Notes under the pieces: model-generated
What the model was told of the DNA's origin: nothing
The model's database searches: none
Seen by the model: only the letters and a program-made list of their open reading frames with translations
Source of the DNA: an uncultured Bacilli bacterium
GTDB lineage: Bacteria > Bacillota_I > Bacilli_A > RF39 > UBA660
Reading direction: 5' to 3'
DNA length: 34,976 nt
Assembly: GCA_947586655.1 (NCBI GenBank)
Contig: CANPXR010000003.1
Coordinates: forward strand, 1 to 34,976
In this document: positions 22,907 to 30,808 of the stretch, one piece after another
Position numbering within the stretch: position 1 is the stretch's first letter
How the letters are laid out: each line of letters begins with the position of its first letter
Made by a program: the position numbers and the translations under genes

Positions 22907-24170
22907 CTTTAAACTCGAATATCATGTCCATTATTTGAACCTTATCACCATATTTAACACCCATTTCAAGAAGTTTATCATCAATTCCCATGGCTCTTAA
23001 TTTTCTTGCAAAACGAACGGCTCCCTCATCAGTAAACTTAGTCATCTTAAATAACTTTTCTATTTCTTTACCCTTAACTACGTAGATATCATTATCTTTA
23101 GTTATGGTAAATGGTTGTTCTTTTTTAAATTTATATAGTACGTGGGATTCAAACTCACCTTCTTCAAATAATGGTTCCTTTTTTATCTTATCTAACTCAT
23201 CGGCAATGGCAACAAGAGCTTTATCTAATCCAGTGTTTGTAATAGCACTAGTTTCATAAACGGGCACATTGTACTTTTTCTTAAATTCTTCTAGGTTTTC
23301 TTTTGCACCTTCTAAGTCCATTTTATTAGCAATAACAATCTGTGGCTTTTTAATTAACTTAGCATCAAAGTCTTCTAATTCTTTGTTAATTATTTCATAA
23401 TCTTGGGTTGGGTTTCTTCCTTCTTTACCTGACATATCTAAAATATGTGCAATTACCCTCGTTCTTTGGATGTGTTTTAGAAACTTATCACCCAAGCCTT
23501 CTCCTAGTGATGCACCTTTTATTAGTCCTGGCAAATCAGCTGCTACAAAAGTTCTTCCATCGATTGTTTTAACGACTCCTAAATTAGGATTTAAAGTGGT
23601 AAAATGATAATCCGCAATCTTTGGTTTAGAAGCAGAAATTTTAGATAGTATGGTTGATTTTCCAACCGATGGCATACCGACGAAACCAACGTCCGCTAAT
23701 AACCTTAACTCAACCTTTAAGGTTTTTTCTTCCCCAGGTTCACCATGCTCCGAAAAATTAGGTGCAGGGTTACTATTAGTTGCAAAGGCGGTATTACCAC
23801 GTCCACCACGCCCACCGTAAGCAACTATTACCTCATCATCTTTCTTCGTTAAATCTGCGATTATTAACCCGGTATCAAGGTCTTTAACGGTCGTACCAAC
23901 GGGAACTTTAATCACCACGTCCTTAGCACTTCGTCCGTTTTTATTTTTACCTTCTCCGTTAGCTCCCTTAGGGGCTTTAATAAGCTTATTATACCTTAAA
24001 TCAAGAAGCGTTCTAAGGCCTAAATCTGTCTTAAAAATGATGTTAGCTCCCCTACCACCATTACCTCCAAAAGGTCCACCATCTGGGATAAACTTTTCCC
24101 TTCTAAAGGCGGTACAACCATCACCACCATTACCAGCTTTTACCTTTATTATAACCTCATCTACAAACAA
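22902..24170 (-). CDS. obg: Obg/CgtA GTPase
   Basis: Essential ribosome-assembly and stress GTPase, also linked to sporulation entry in Bacilli. The 422-residue protein has the glycine-rich Obg domain (1-158; AFRREKFIPDGGPFGGNGG), the G domain with P-loop GMPSVGKST, switch DYHFTTLNPNLG, DLPGLIKGAS, NKMD and SAI motifs, and a C-terminal OCT domain (about 345-422). Start chosen at TTG 24170, giving MFVDEVIIKVKAG as in B. subtilis (MFVDQV); a GTG at 24179 overlaps the GAGGGTG site. An extended -10 TGTTATACT lies at 24194-24202. In B. subtilis spo0B lies between rpmA and obg; here trmB and a secreted-protein gene occupy that interval. Confidence 0.97.
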   Translation of the reverse strand: MFVDEVIIKVKAGNGGDGCTAFRREKFIPDGGPFGGNGGRGANIIFKTDLGLRTLLDLRYNKLIKAPKGANGEGKNKNGRSAKDVVIKVPVGTTVKDLDTGLIIADLTKKDDEVIVAYGGRGGRGNTAFATNSNPAPNFSEHGEPGEEKTLKVELRLLADVGFVGMPSVGKSTILSKISASKPKIADYHFTTLNPNLGVVKTIDGRTFVAADLPGLIKGASLGEGLGDKFLKHIQRTRVIAHILDMSGKEGRNPTQDYEIINKELEDFDAKLIKKPQIVIANKMDLEGAKENLEEFKKKYNVPVYETSAITNTGLDKALVAIADELDKIKKEPLFEEGEFESHVLYKFKKEQPFTITKDNDIYVVKGKEIEKLFKMTKFTDEGAVRFARKLRAMGIDDKLLEMGVKYGDKVQIMDMIFEFKE

Positions 24171-24193
24171 ATAAAGCACCCTCTTTCCCTAAT

Positions 24194-24202
24194 AGTATAA
24201 CA
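24194..24202 (-). promoter_or_regulatory. Extended -10 of obg promoter
   Basis: TGTTATACT on the minus strand, a near-perfect extended -10, with no good -35. The leader would be only a few bases before the ribosome binding site. Confidence 0.45.
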
Positions 24203-24221
24203 CGCAACTTTAAATTAAAAA

Positions 24222-24244
24222 AGTAAAAAAGGACAATGTCCTTT
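24222..24244 (-). terminator. Terminator downstream of secreted-protein gene
   Basis: AAAGGAC (24228-24234) / GTCCTTT (24238-24244), 7 bp with a 3-base loop. On minus it is followed by TTTTTTACTTTTTT, ending the transcript of the gene at 24330-25043. Confidence 0.75.
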
Positions 24245-24329
24245 ATCTTTTAATTATTGTAATATTATTTTTATTAATTAATTATTCATACTTTTATCTA
24301 TTTCAAAACGAAAAATTAGTGAAGAACTA

Positions 24330-25043
24330 CTAATTGGTTTTTTGAGTAAATAATAATTTATACTGACATTCATGAGTAATTAGAAATGAACCAGCTTTGT
24401 AACTTAAACTATCATCAAGGTCCGCACTAGCCAAAAAATACAAACTTTCACCTGATTTTAATACTAAATTACCTTCTTCATCTATTGCACCTTCTAATTC
24501 TTCAAAATTACTAGTTATTGTTCCATCTAATTTTTCATATGCAATAGGAAAAAAATGAACAGGACCATAATCAGGTACAAAAAAAGGGCCATCATCATTA
24601 TAGTTCGTACACTCATTTTCTTCTATGGTACCATTTGTTGTTCCATTTTTACCATCAATACAAAGTTTATTTTTTATTACTTCACTTCCATTTTCTATAT
24701 TCCAATAAGCATCAATTGAGCCGGTATTAGTGATTTTAATGGTAAAATATCTACCAGCTCCGGGATATTTAAGATCTGCGTGAAAACTAACGTTTGTTTC
24801 ATTTACCGAACATGAATCATTTTCATATCCTTCTTCTTTTGGTAATTCCATATCCTCTGGCAAAAGTTCCTCTGGCACAAGCTCTGATTTTAATCCTTTT
24901 TCACAAGTTACTTTTAAAGAAAAGTCACCTTTTGCGGTTGCTGTACCAGTTATGTTTATATTTTGACTGAATAACGCATATCCTACTGTTAACACTAATA
25001 TTAGCGTTATTACCCCTAAAATTATTTTATTTTTATTTTTCAT
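24330..25043 (-). CDS. Secreted or signal-anchored protein, TasA/SipW-substrate-like N-terminus
   Basis: 237 residues. N-terminal MKNKNK, hydrophobic segment ILGVITLILVLTVGYALFS, then QNINITGTATA: a signal typical of a broad group of secreted Firmicute proteins with SipW-type or camelysin/TasA-like starts. The mature part is acidic and beta-rich (FHADLKYPGAGRYFTIKITN; GSIDAYWNI) and holds five Cys. The pattern of 'N-terminal signal plus beta-sandwich' fits extracellular matrix-like proteins, but no specific function can be named. It is a monocistronic unit with a near-consensus promoter (25068-25096), AAAGGAG site and its own terminator, suggesting strong expression. Confidence 0.7.
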   Translation of the reverse strand: MKNKNKIILGVITLILVLTVGYALFSQNINITGTATAKGDFSLKVTCEKGLKSELVPEELLPEDMELPKEEGYENDSCSVNETNVSFHADLKYPGAGRYFTIKITNTGSIDAYWNIENGSEVIKNKLCIDGKNGTTNGTIEENECTNYNDDGPFFVPDYGPVHFFPIAYEKLDGTITSNFEELEGAIDEEGNLVLKSGESLYFLASADLDDSLSYKAGSFLITHECQYKLLFTQKTN

Positions 25044-25067
25044 TTATACTTCTCCTTTACTATCATA

Positions 25068-25096
25068 TATATAACATACCTAATAATACCTGTCAA
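25068..25096 (-). promoter_or_regulatory. Near-consensus sigma-A promoter of secreted-protein gene
   Basis: On minus: TTGACA (25091-25096), 17-bp spacer ending in TGT, TATATA (25068-25073): perfect -35, ideal spacing and extended -10. Confidence 0.8.
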
Positions 25097-25168
25097 TATT
25101 CATCTTTTATTATGTAAAATCAAAGATAAAAAACAATCAATTTTTATAAATATATTTATTATTCAAGA

Positions 25169-25807
25169 TTAATTTTTAAAAGATGCATCTAAATAATAAA
25201 TCTTTCTATGTTCTTTAAAATATTGTTTTTCAAAATCGGTTAAAACGTTTTCTATGTTTCTTTCATCATTATGTAAGTCTAGGCTTACCTTATCAAATAC
25301 GTACCAATACTTACTTAAACTTTCTAAGGCTGATGAAAATAATATCTTATTATCAGTCTTTAGTATTATGTGTTTATTTTTCCTAAAGATTCTATCATAT
25401 AGTTTTAAATAACTTTCATGGGTAAACCTTTTTTTCTCATCTTGTTTTTTTGGCCAAGGCTCAGAAAAAGTTAAATAAATTGTATCAATTTCTTTTCCAA
25501 AAAAATTAATTATGTCCTTAGCATCACCACAAATCATTTTTAAGTTATTAATTTTTTTGTTTCCTACCATTTTTACCGCGGTTGCCGTTTGAGACTTATC
25601 TAATTCTAACCCTACGTAATTAACGTTAGGGTGAAGCCTAGCCATTTCTATAATAAAGCTTCCTCTTCCCATACCAAGCTCTAGGCAAATCGGATTATTA
25701 TTACCAAATAAACTAGCCCATCTATTTTTATAACTTTGTGGGTCTTTAACAAGGTACGTACTATTATCAATAATTTTTTGGGCATCCTTAATAACGTTAT
25801 AACGCAT
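25169..25807 (-). CDS. trmB: tRNA (guanine-46-N7)-methyltransferase
   Basis: Uses S-adenosylmethionine to make m7G at position 46 of tRNA. The 212-residue sequence has the SAM-binding ICLELGMGRGSFI, NYVGLELDKS, the CGDAKD motif, and the TrmB-specific TFSEPWPKKQDEKKRFTH. Length is typical (about 213). The ATG at 25807 follows GAGGTGAT. It lies between rpmA (upstream) and the secreted-protein gene, with a terminator between rpmA and it. Confidence 0.96.
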   Translation of the reverse strand: MRYNVIKDAQKIIDNSTYLVKDPQSYKNRWASLFGNNNPICLELGMGRGSFIIEMARLHPNVNYVGLELDKSQTATAVKMVGNKKINNLKMICGDAKDIINFFGKEIDTIYLTFSEPWPKKQDEKKRFTHESYLKLYDRIFRKNKHIILKTDNKILFSSALESLSKYWYVFDKVSLDLHNDERNIENVLTDFEKQYFKEHRKIYYLDASFKN

Positions 25808-25847
25808 ATTATCACCTCATATAAAATTTTACCATAACCAAAGAAAA

Positions 25848-25870
25848 AATACCATCCATATGGTGGTATT
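25848..25870 (-). terminator. Terminator after rpmA
   Basis: AATACCA / TGGTATT arms (25864-25870 and 25848-25854 on minus) around a 9-base loop containing CCATATGG, followed by TTTTTTCTTT. It touches the rpmA stop. Confidence 0.75.
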
Positions 25871-26150
25871 ATTTTACTTCATATACACTAACTTGTTTTC
25901 TATCTCTACCCAAACGTTCATACCTAACGTATCCAGTTATCTTGGCGAATAACGTGTGATCCTTACCCATTCCAACGTTTATTCCAGGATATATTTTAGT
26001 CCCTCTTTGACGATAGATGATTGAACCAGCGTTAATTAATTCTCCATCAGCGGCCTTTGCGCCTAATCTTCTACCCTCACTATCACGACCATTATGAGTT
26101 GAACCTTGAGCTTTAACGTGTGCAAATAATTGAATGTTTAACTTAAGCAT
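25869..26150 (-). CDS. rpmA: 50S ribosomal protein L27 with N-terminal extension
   Basis: 93 residues: [17 protein letters not shown] then the L27 core ([31 protein letters not shown]). The LNIQLFA extension is the type that, in Firmicutes, is removed after the Phe-Ala-type site by the cysteine protease Prp so that L27 can reach the peptidyl-transferase centre. Prp is encoded immediately upstream (26165-26467). Start at ATG 26150 after GGAGGTGC; a GTG at 26159 overlaps that site. Confidence 0.97.
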   Translation of the reverse strand: MLKLNIQLFAHVKAQGSTHNGRDSEGRRLGAKAADGELINAGSIIYRQRGTKIYPGINVGMGKDHTLFAKITGYVRYERLGRDRKQVSVYEVK

Positions 26151-26164
26151 TAAAAGCACCTCCT

Positions 26165-26467
26165 CTATATAATTTTAACGTTTTTTCCATATTCTTCTGA
26201 GAGCTCTTTTAACATGTCCATCATGTTTACTAAAACCTCATTAACGGTTTTATCTTCCTTTAGAACCGATAAATCTATTAATCCTTCTTTTTGGATAACC
26301 CTAACGTACTTATCATGCGTCTTTAAAATTAGATTTATACTTGTTATAATAACGGAAGATACTGCCGCACAAACTATATCTTTTCCGTACTCATCGTAAC
26401 CGGCATGTCCGGTTACCTTTACTCTTTTAATATAATCATCATTTTTTTCTACTTTTACTTTTATCAT
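26165..26467 (-). CDS. prp: Ribosomal-processing cysteine protease Prp
   Basis: Cleaves the N-terminal extension of L27. The 100-residue protein (YsxB family) has the catalytic His in VTGHAGY and Cys in [10 protein letters not shown], and the characteristic TSINLILK helix. ATG at 26467 follows GGTGAT with 4-base spacing; the upstream in-frame codon at 26479 overlaps the site. It lies between rplU and rpmA, the order conserved in Firmicutes. Confidence 0.95.
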   Translation of the reverse strand: MIKVKVEKNDDYIKRVKVTGHAGYDEYGKDIVCAAVSSVIITSINLILKTHDKYVRVIQKEGLIDLSVLKEDKTVNEVLVNMMDMLKELSEEYGKNVKII

Positions 26468-26484
26468 GCTAATCACCAACGTAA

Positions 26485-26784
26485 TTAAGCGTTAATCTTA
26501 GTTATTGTAAGTTTAGTATATGGTTGGCGATGACCTTGCTTTTTATGAGAACTTTTCTTTTGTAAGTACTTGAAAATAACTATTTTCTTTTGCTTACCTT
26601 GTTTTTCTACTTTAGCTGTAACGGTTGCACCTTTTACGTATGGAGTTCCAACCTTATCACCGGCCATAATTACCTTGTCAAAAGTATAAGTTTTTCCAGC
26701 TTCTACGTCTAACTTTTCAACGTAAATTACAGAACCTTCTTCAACGCGGTATTGTTTACCACCAGTTTCAATAACTGCTTTCAT
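26485..26784 (-). CDS. rplU: 50S ribosomal protein L21
   Basis: 99 residues, complete: [29 protein letters not shown], and the C-terminal [20 protein letters not shown] that binds 23S rRNA. AAGGAGGA precedes the ATG at 26784. First gene of rplU-prp-rpmA. Expression is probably controlled through the leader at 26785-26889 from a strong promoter at 26896-26924. Confidence 0.98.
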   Translation of the reverse strand: MKAVIETGGKQYRVEEGSVIYVEKLDVEAGKTYTFDKVIMAGDKVGTPYVKGATVTAKVEKQGKQKKIVIFKYLQKKSSHKKQGHRQPYTKLTITKINA

Positions 26785-26889
26785 CTTTTATTCCTCCTTC
26801 TTATTTAATAGACTCACCATTAAGGCACATAAATTATGTTTACTTTAAACCTTTTCTGTGTGGTTGAAGAACAAGAAGTTCATTCAAAC
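26785..26889 (-). ncRNA. L21 leader-type regulatory RNA
   Basis: About 100 bases between the rplU promoter and start. On minus it has GAACTTCTTGTTC (small hairpin), then CAACCACACAGAAAAGGTTT and the late ATGGTGAGTC, which match what I remember of the L21 leader (Rfam) that represses rplU when L21 is in excess. Not checked against the covariance model. Confidence 0.65.
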
Positions 26890-26895
26890 GAATTA

Positions 26896-26924
26896 ATTTT
26901 ATCATACATACATAAATTAGTCAA
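26896..26924 (-). promoter_or_regulatory. Sigma-A promoter of rplU-prp-rpmA
   Basis: On minus: TTGACT (26919-26924), 17-bp spacer ending in TGA, TAAAAT (26896-26901). The -35 overlaps the last bases of spoIVFB. Confidence 0.8.
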
Positions 26925-27693
26925 ACACTTTTGATAGTATTTGCCTTTCTTTATAACGCTTTTTTTCTATTATAAACTCATTTATTTTTTGTCTTTTCAT
27001 TTTATCTAAGTAATATCCATTGATAATGTTAGTTTTTTTACTCTTAATAGGATTAGCGTACCTTTCAAATAAAAACTTATTAAACAAATACGGAATATCT
27101 TTGTAAAATGATATGACTTTTTTTATTAGAAAACAAAAAATAATTACATAACTACACTCTATTTTAGGGCTTAAAGTAACAAGGTAAATAGCTATTACAA
27201 ACATTACTAAAAGTGATATAAAAAAAGTAATTTTAAGTGATTTTTTATAAGGTATAAAAAGATTTAACAAAACACTTATTACCCTAAACCCATCTAATGG
27301 AACAATAGGAATTAAATTAAAAAGAAAAATTGAATAATGGTATTTTTCTATTAGAACCATTATCTTTACGTCTATTACGTTATGTTTATATAGTAAAAAA
27401 CTAAATAAATAAAAAAGTAACTGAAATAAAAAGCCAGATATTGAAATTATAAATTCTTCATTAAAAGGTTTATCTATGTTTTCATCATAAGTAATAAAAC
27501 CCCCACATATTCCAAAGCTTATCTTTTTTATGTTCCAACCATAAAGTAAAGAGCTGGTAACGTGCCCTAATTCATGAACAAAGATAACTAAAAAAAAGGT
27601 TAAGATATCCTTAAATAACCCAGATATTAACGCGAAGAAAAAAACTATTAATAACTCCCATTTAATTTCTATTTTTTTATATATACTCCTCAT
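26917..27693 (-). CDS. spoIVFB: SpoIVFB-like site-2 intramembrane metalloprotease
   Basis: M50-family protease that in Bacillus frees sigmaK from its pro-peptide in the outer forespore membrane. The 258-residue protein has zinc ligands in VHELGHV (His40, Glu41, His44) and the third in IPIVPLDG (Asp134), with several membrane helices and a C-terminal cytosolic tail. Position after spoIVFA and before rplU is as in B. subtilis. The ATG at 27693 lies within the end of spoIVFA (17-base overlap) with no good ribosome binding site, so translation is likely coupled. Its expected substrate, pro-sigmaK, is encoded at 33566-34261. Confidence 0.93.
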   Translation of the reverse strand: MRSIYKKIEIKWELLIVFFFALISGLFKDILTFFLVIFVHELGHVTSSLLYGWNIKKISFGICGGFITYDENIDKPFNEEFIISISGFLFQLLFYLFSFLLYKHNVIDVKIMVLIEKYHYSIFLFNLIPIVPLDGFRVISVLLNLFIPYKKSLKITFFISLLVMFVIAIYLVTLSPKIECSYVIIFCFLIKKVISFYKDIPYLFNKFLFERYANPIKSKKTNIINGYYLDKMKRQKINEFIIEKKRYKERQILSKVFD

Positions 27694-28282
27694 AAGACAA
27701 ATACTTATTATCCTTTTCAAAAATTAAGTATAACTGTTTATTAGCTACCGCCAATACTTCTCCTTTTAAGACGTAATCGTAAAGTTTAACGCTTACGTCA
27801 TCTAAATAACCATAAGTAATATTAAGCCCGTTCTTATCTTGGATGGTTATAAGCGTTTTATAGTCATCTTTTTTTTCTTTTTTAATTACGATTCCACTTT
27901 TAATCGCAGATACAGTATAATTACTAGCAACAGATAACACGTAGCCATTACCTTTCTTTTCTATTTTTTCATAGGTTAGTTTTTCTTCTGAAACAAGTTT
28001 AGTATTATCTTTAAATATATTCTTAAAAGGAATGACATCTCCTAGATACCTTTCATAAACGTCATATATTTTAGCAAAAGAAAGTGAGTTGTTATAAACT
28101 AACTTTTGGTACTTTTGCTTGTTTTTATCACTTTGCTTTATGTATATAAGAGAAGCTAAAAAAAGTACGATAACGATTAATATTTTAATTAAAGTGGTAA
28201 AAAAAAGCTTATTTAAATAACTATTACCTTTTTCTTCTTTTTTACTTTTATTTACCTTACTAAATGAATCAGGAGTTATCAT
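27677..28282 (-). CDS. spoIVFA: SpoIVFA-like regulator with degenerate LytM domain
   Basis: 201 residues: a basic cytosolic N-terminus, one membrane helix (about 30-47), a linker, and a C-terminal M23/LytM-like domain (about 125-201: VSAIKSGIVIKKE, NGLNITYGYLDD, VLKGEVLAVANK) without the zinc-binding HxGH motif, so not an active peptidase. SpoIVFA holds SpoIVFB inactive until a forespore signal. Assignment rests on this architecture plus position between mreD and spoIVFB. Start at ATG 28282, 4 bases after AGGTGAT; earlier codons overlap the site. Confidence 0.82.
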   Translation of the reverse strand: MITPDSFSKVNKSKKEEKGNSYLNKLFFTTLIKILIVIVLFLASLIYIKQSDKNKQKYQKLVYNNSLSFAKIYDVYERYLGDVIPFKNIFKDNTKLVSEEKLTYEKIEKKGNGYVLSVASNYTVSAIKSGIVIKKEKKDDYKTLITIQDKNGLNITYGYLDDVSVKLYDYVLKGEVLAVANKQLYLIFEKDNKYLSYEEYI

Positions 28283-28299
28283 TATCATCACCTATTTCA

Positions 28300-28785
28300 T
28301 TAATATGAGCTTTTTTTAAATCTATTCTTAAATACGTAATTTGTGACATTATACGTCAAATAAACGATTAAAAAGTAAATCACATTTATAATTAAACCAT
28401 CATATAATATATGAACTACGTCATACATATTATATGAATTATAAAAAACAGTAAATAAAATAACTATTAAAAGATAAGTTATTATTAATATAAAATAACA
28501 TAAAAAAGTCTTTATGAAATTACCCTTTTTAGCTAAAAAAGTAAGGGATAACCATGATAAAAAAAGATAAATAAAACCATGTAAAAAAACGGTGTTAGTA
28601 TACGTCAAATCATATATTACCCCAAAAATAAAACTAGATAAATAAAAAGCATTTTTGTTGTTTACGTTTGCACTTGCTACCGCAATCACACAAATAACAA
28701 AAAAAGGAGTAATATTTCTTAAAACGTTTGGCACTACTACCTCTAGTAAAACGGAAATAATAAAAAGTATAATCGTTGTAATCAT
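28300..28785 (-). CDS. mreD: Rod shape-determining protein MreD
   Basis: 161 residues, five or six helices covering nearly all its length (VVPNVLRNITPFFVICVIAV; FLSWLSLTFL), the MreD pattern. Member of the elongasome that directs lateral-wall synthesis. Its ATG overlaps the mreC stop (ATGA), with GGAGACGAA as ribosome binding site. Followed by spoIVFA; minC and minD, which stand here in B. subtilis, are absent. Confidence 0.88.
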   Translation of the reverse strand: MITTIILFIISVLLEVVVPNVLRNITPFFVICVIAVASANVNNKNAFYLSSFIFGVIYDLTYTNTVFLHGFIYLFLSWLSLTFLAKKGNFIKTFLCYFILIITYLLIVILFTVFYNSYNMYDVVHILYDGLIINVIYFLIVYLTYNVTNYVFKNRFKKSSY

Positions 28786-29564
28786 TTCGTCTCCTTTATT
28801 ATCGTAACAAATAATAAGTCATTAAAATTAACTCCTGGTTCAACCCAAATGGTTTTACTAAGTCCATAATTACTTACTTCTTGTTTTACTACCTTACCAA
28901 CATATATTCCTTTGTATGACGCATTATCATATCCTGATAAAACCACTTTATTTCCTTCTAAAACTTGATTCTTACTCATTACGTCAGTTACCTTAAATAA
29001 ACCAGTTTTAGAATCATACTTTTTAAGTACACCCGATACGTTTCCTAAATTGGTTTCGATAATAACCGATAACATGTTATTATCATTTACACCCGTTATT
29101 AACCTTACTTCAGATGCCTTTTTTGCAACCTTACTTACGAACCCAACTAAACCATCTTTTGATATTACGGCGTCATCCTTTTTTATCCCACTATCATAAC
29201 CCTTTGAAACCTCTAATTTATTAAACCAGTTTTTCATGGTGTGATTAATTATTTCTGCCGCTTCGTACTCGCTTTTCTTTTCACTTAACGAAAGACTTTT
29301 TCTAAGTTCATTATTTTCCTTTTCAAGATAATTTATCCTAGAAGATGATAAGTTTTTACTTACATCACAAGTAGAATAAACGTTTGAAATAACATAAGAG
29401 TTAACCATGCTAGACATATTTTTAAATACCTTTTCAGCGAAAAAATAATTTCTGTTTATTAAAGCCAAAGAAGTACACGTAAATAATAAAAACACTATTA
29501 AGATAATTACCGTAATTATGTTTTTCATAATTTTTTTATTATTAGAATTTAGCTTTTTTCTCAT
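28782..29564 (-). CDS. mreC: Rod shape-determining protein MreC
   Basis: 260 residues: N-terminal membrane helix (about 15-37), a coiled-coil segment (about 75-95, INYLEKENNELRKSLSLSEK), then the beta-barrel MreC domain (AAEIINHTMKNWFNKLEVSK, DAVISKDGLVGFVSKV, VLSGYDNASYKGIYVGKV). Acts outside the membrane as scaffold of the elongation machinery with MreD. AAAGGTGAT precedes the ATG at 29564. It directly follows radC; mreB is not between them, unlike in B. subtilis. Confidence 0.93.
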   Translation of the reverse strand: MRKKLNSNNKKIMKNIITVIILIVFLLFTCTSLALINRNYFFAEKVFKNMSSMVNSYVISNVYSTCDVSKNLSSSRINYLEKENNELRKSLSLSEKKSEYEAAEIINHTMKNWFNKLEVSKGYDSGIKKDDAVISKDGLVGFVSKVAKKASEVRLITGVNDNNMLSVIIETNLGNVSGVLKKYDSKTGLFKVTDVMSKNQVLEGNKVVLSGYDNASYKGIYVGKVVKQEVSNYGLSKTIWVEPGVNFNDLLFVTIIKETK

Positions 29565-29569
29565 TTATA

Positions 29570-30262
29570 TCACCTTTCTAACATATTATTTTCATAGAAA
29601 CTATAATAATTATTATTTCCTATAATCACGTGATCAATAACATAAATACCTTGTAATTTTCCTATTTTAACCAAGGCGTCAGTTACGTTAATATCCTCAC
29701 TAGATGGTAAAACGTTACCAGAAGGATGATTATGAACACATATAATGTACGCCGCGGAAGATAAATAAGCCTCTTTAAACACTTCTCTTGGATGAATCAG
29801 ACTCTTATTTAAGGTGCCTTTAAATAATAATTTTTTATCAATTAAACGTTTATTCTGATCTAAGTACACGCAAAAAAAGTACTCTTGATTAAGGCCAGAT
29901 AATTCTGATTTAAAGTGCATATAAATTTTTTTCGCACTGTTACATCTTAAATTGTTTTCAAGGGGTACTTCTTCATAAACCCTTCTTCCTAGTTCTAAAG
30001 CAGCCATAAGTTCGATTGCCTTAACCGCACCTATTCCATTTATCTTTATTAAACTCGCTAAAGTTATATTTTTTAAATCACTAACGCTTTTTACCAACTT
30101 TAATATTTGTGATGCTAAATATTTTGATGAAAAATCCTTCGTTCCAGTTTTCATTATAATGGCAATTAAGTCCTCCGTAGATAAACTTCTAGCACCATAC
30201 TTAATTAGTCTTTCCCTCGGTCTTTCACTAACTGGAATTTCTTTAATTAGCGTGTTACTCAT
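29570..30262 (-). CDS. radC: RadC/JAB-domain protein
   Basis: 230 residues: helix-hairpin-helix region (about 60-85, LIKINGIGAVKAIELMAALE) and a JAB/MPN metal-binding domain with HNHPSG and Asp in SSEDINVT (zinc ligands His177, His179, Asp190 counting from the ATG). Named for DNA repair but the role is uncertain. The ATG at 30262 overlaps the 3' end of the SPOR gene by 8 bases, and the gene is followed 5 bases later by mreC. Confidence 0.93.
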   Translation of the reverse strand: MSNTLIKEIPVSERPRERLIKYGARSLSTEDLIAIIMKTGTKDFSSKYLASQILKLVKSVSDLKNITLASLIKINGIGAVKAIELMAALELGRRVYEEVPLENNLRCNSAKKIYMHFKSELSGLNQEYFFCVYLDQNKRLIDKKLLFKGTLNKSLIHPREVFKEAYLSSAAYIICVHNHPSGNVLPSSEDINVTDALVKIGKLQGIYVIDHVIIGNNNYYSFYENNMLER

Positions 30263-30713
30263 CACTTATAACCGTCTTTTCATAGCATGATAGGATTTGA
30301 TTTTCAATTATTAAAAGGGATTTTTCGTCAAAGGTTGCCTCTAATAATTTTTCATATTCATTAAGATTCTGAATAAATTCATCATTATTAATGGTAATTT
30401 TTTCAACCTTTAGATTAATTTTTTTAGAATCATATAAATTCTTAATCTTATTAATGTTTTTTTTAGTGGTAGAAAAAGCAACGTATGCTTTTACCTTATC
30501 ATCTTTCTCTACGTAAACATATCTATCAACTTCCGTTACGTTAGATTGCATCTCATCTAAATCATGGTAAGTACCATATTTTAAAGCATAAATTTCATCA
30601 TTAATACTTATAACGTTTTGCACTTCTACGTTTTCGTATCTATCAAAGGTTACTTTCCCCAAAAAAGCACCAGATATAATTGCAACAAGCACCCAAAATA
30701 AAGTTTTTTTCAT
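30255..30713 (-). CDS. Membrane-anchored SPOR-like protein (SpoIIB position)
   Basis: 152 residues: one N-terminal helix (KKTLFWVLVAIISGAFLG), then a SPOR-like domain (IYALKYGTYHDLDEMQSNV, RYVYVEKDDKVKAYVAF, KIKNLYDSKKINLKVEKITI) and a helical tail. SPOR domains bind denuded peptidoglycan at septa. In B. subtilis spoIIB, which has a SPOR domain and acts in engulfment, lies just upstream of maf-radC-mreB, so synteny suggests the same job; the sequence alone does not prove it. Start at ATG 30713 after AGGTGATG. Confidence 0.75.
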   Translation of the reverse strand: MKKTLFWVLVAIISGAFLGKVTFDRYENVEVQNVISINDEIYALKYGTYHDLDEMQSNVTEVDRYVYVEKDDKVKAYVAFSTTKKNINKIKNLYDSKKINLKVEKITINNDEFIQNLNEYEKLLEATFDEKSLLIIENQILSCYEKTVISDE

Positions 30714-30762
30714 ATGCATCACCTAATTACATATTAAGCCAATATATTTAAAATTAATGTCG

Positions 30763-30795
30763 AAAAAAAAGGCTTAGTAAATTTTTACTAAAACC
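30763..30795 (-). terminator. Terminator after yqeH
   Basis: On minus GGTTTTAGTAAA pairs with TTTACTAAGCC (one bulge, one G-U) and is followed by eight T (30763-30770). It separates the prsW-yqeG-yqeH operon from the SPOR-radC-mre operon. Confidence 0.8.
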
Positions 30796-30808
30796 TCTTT
30801 TTGATTAT

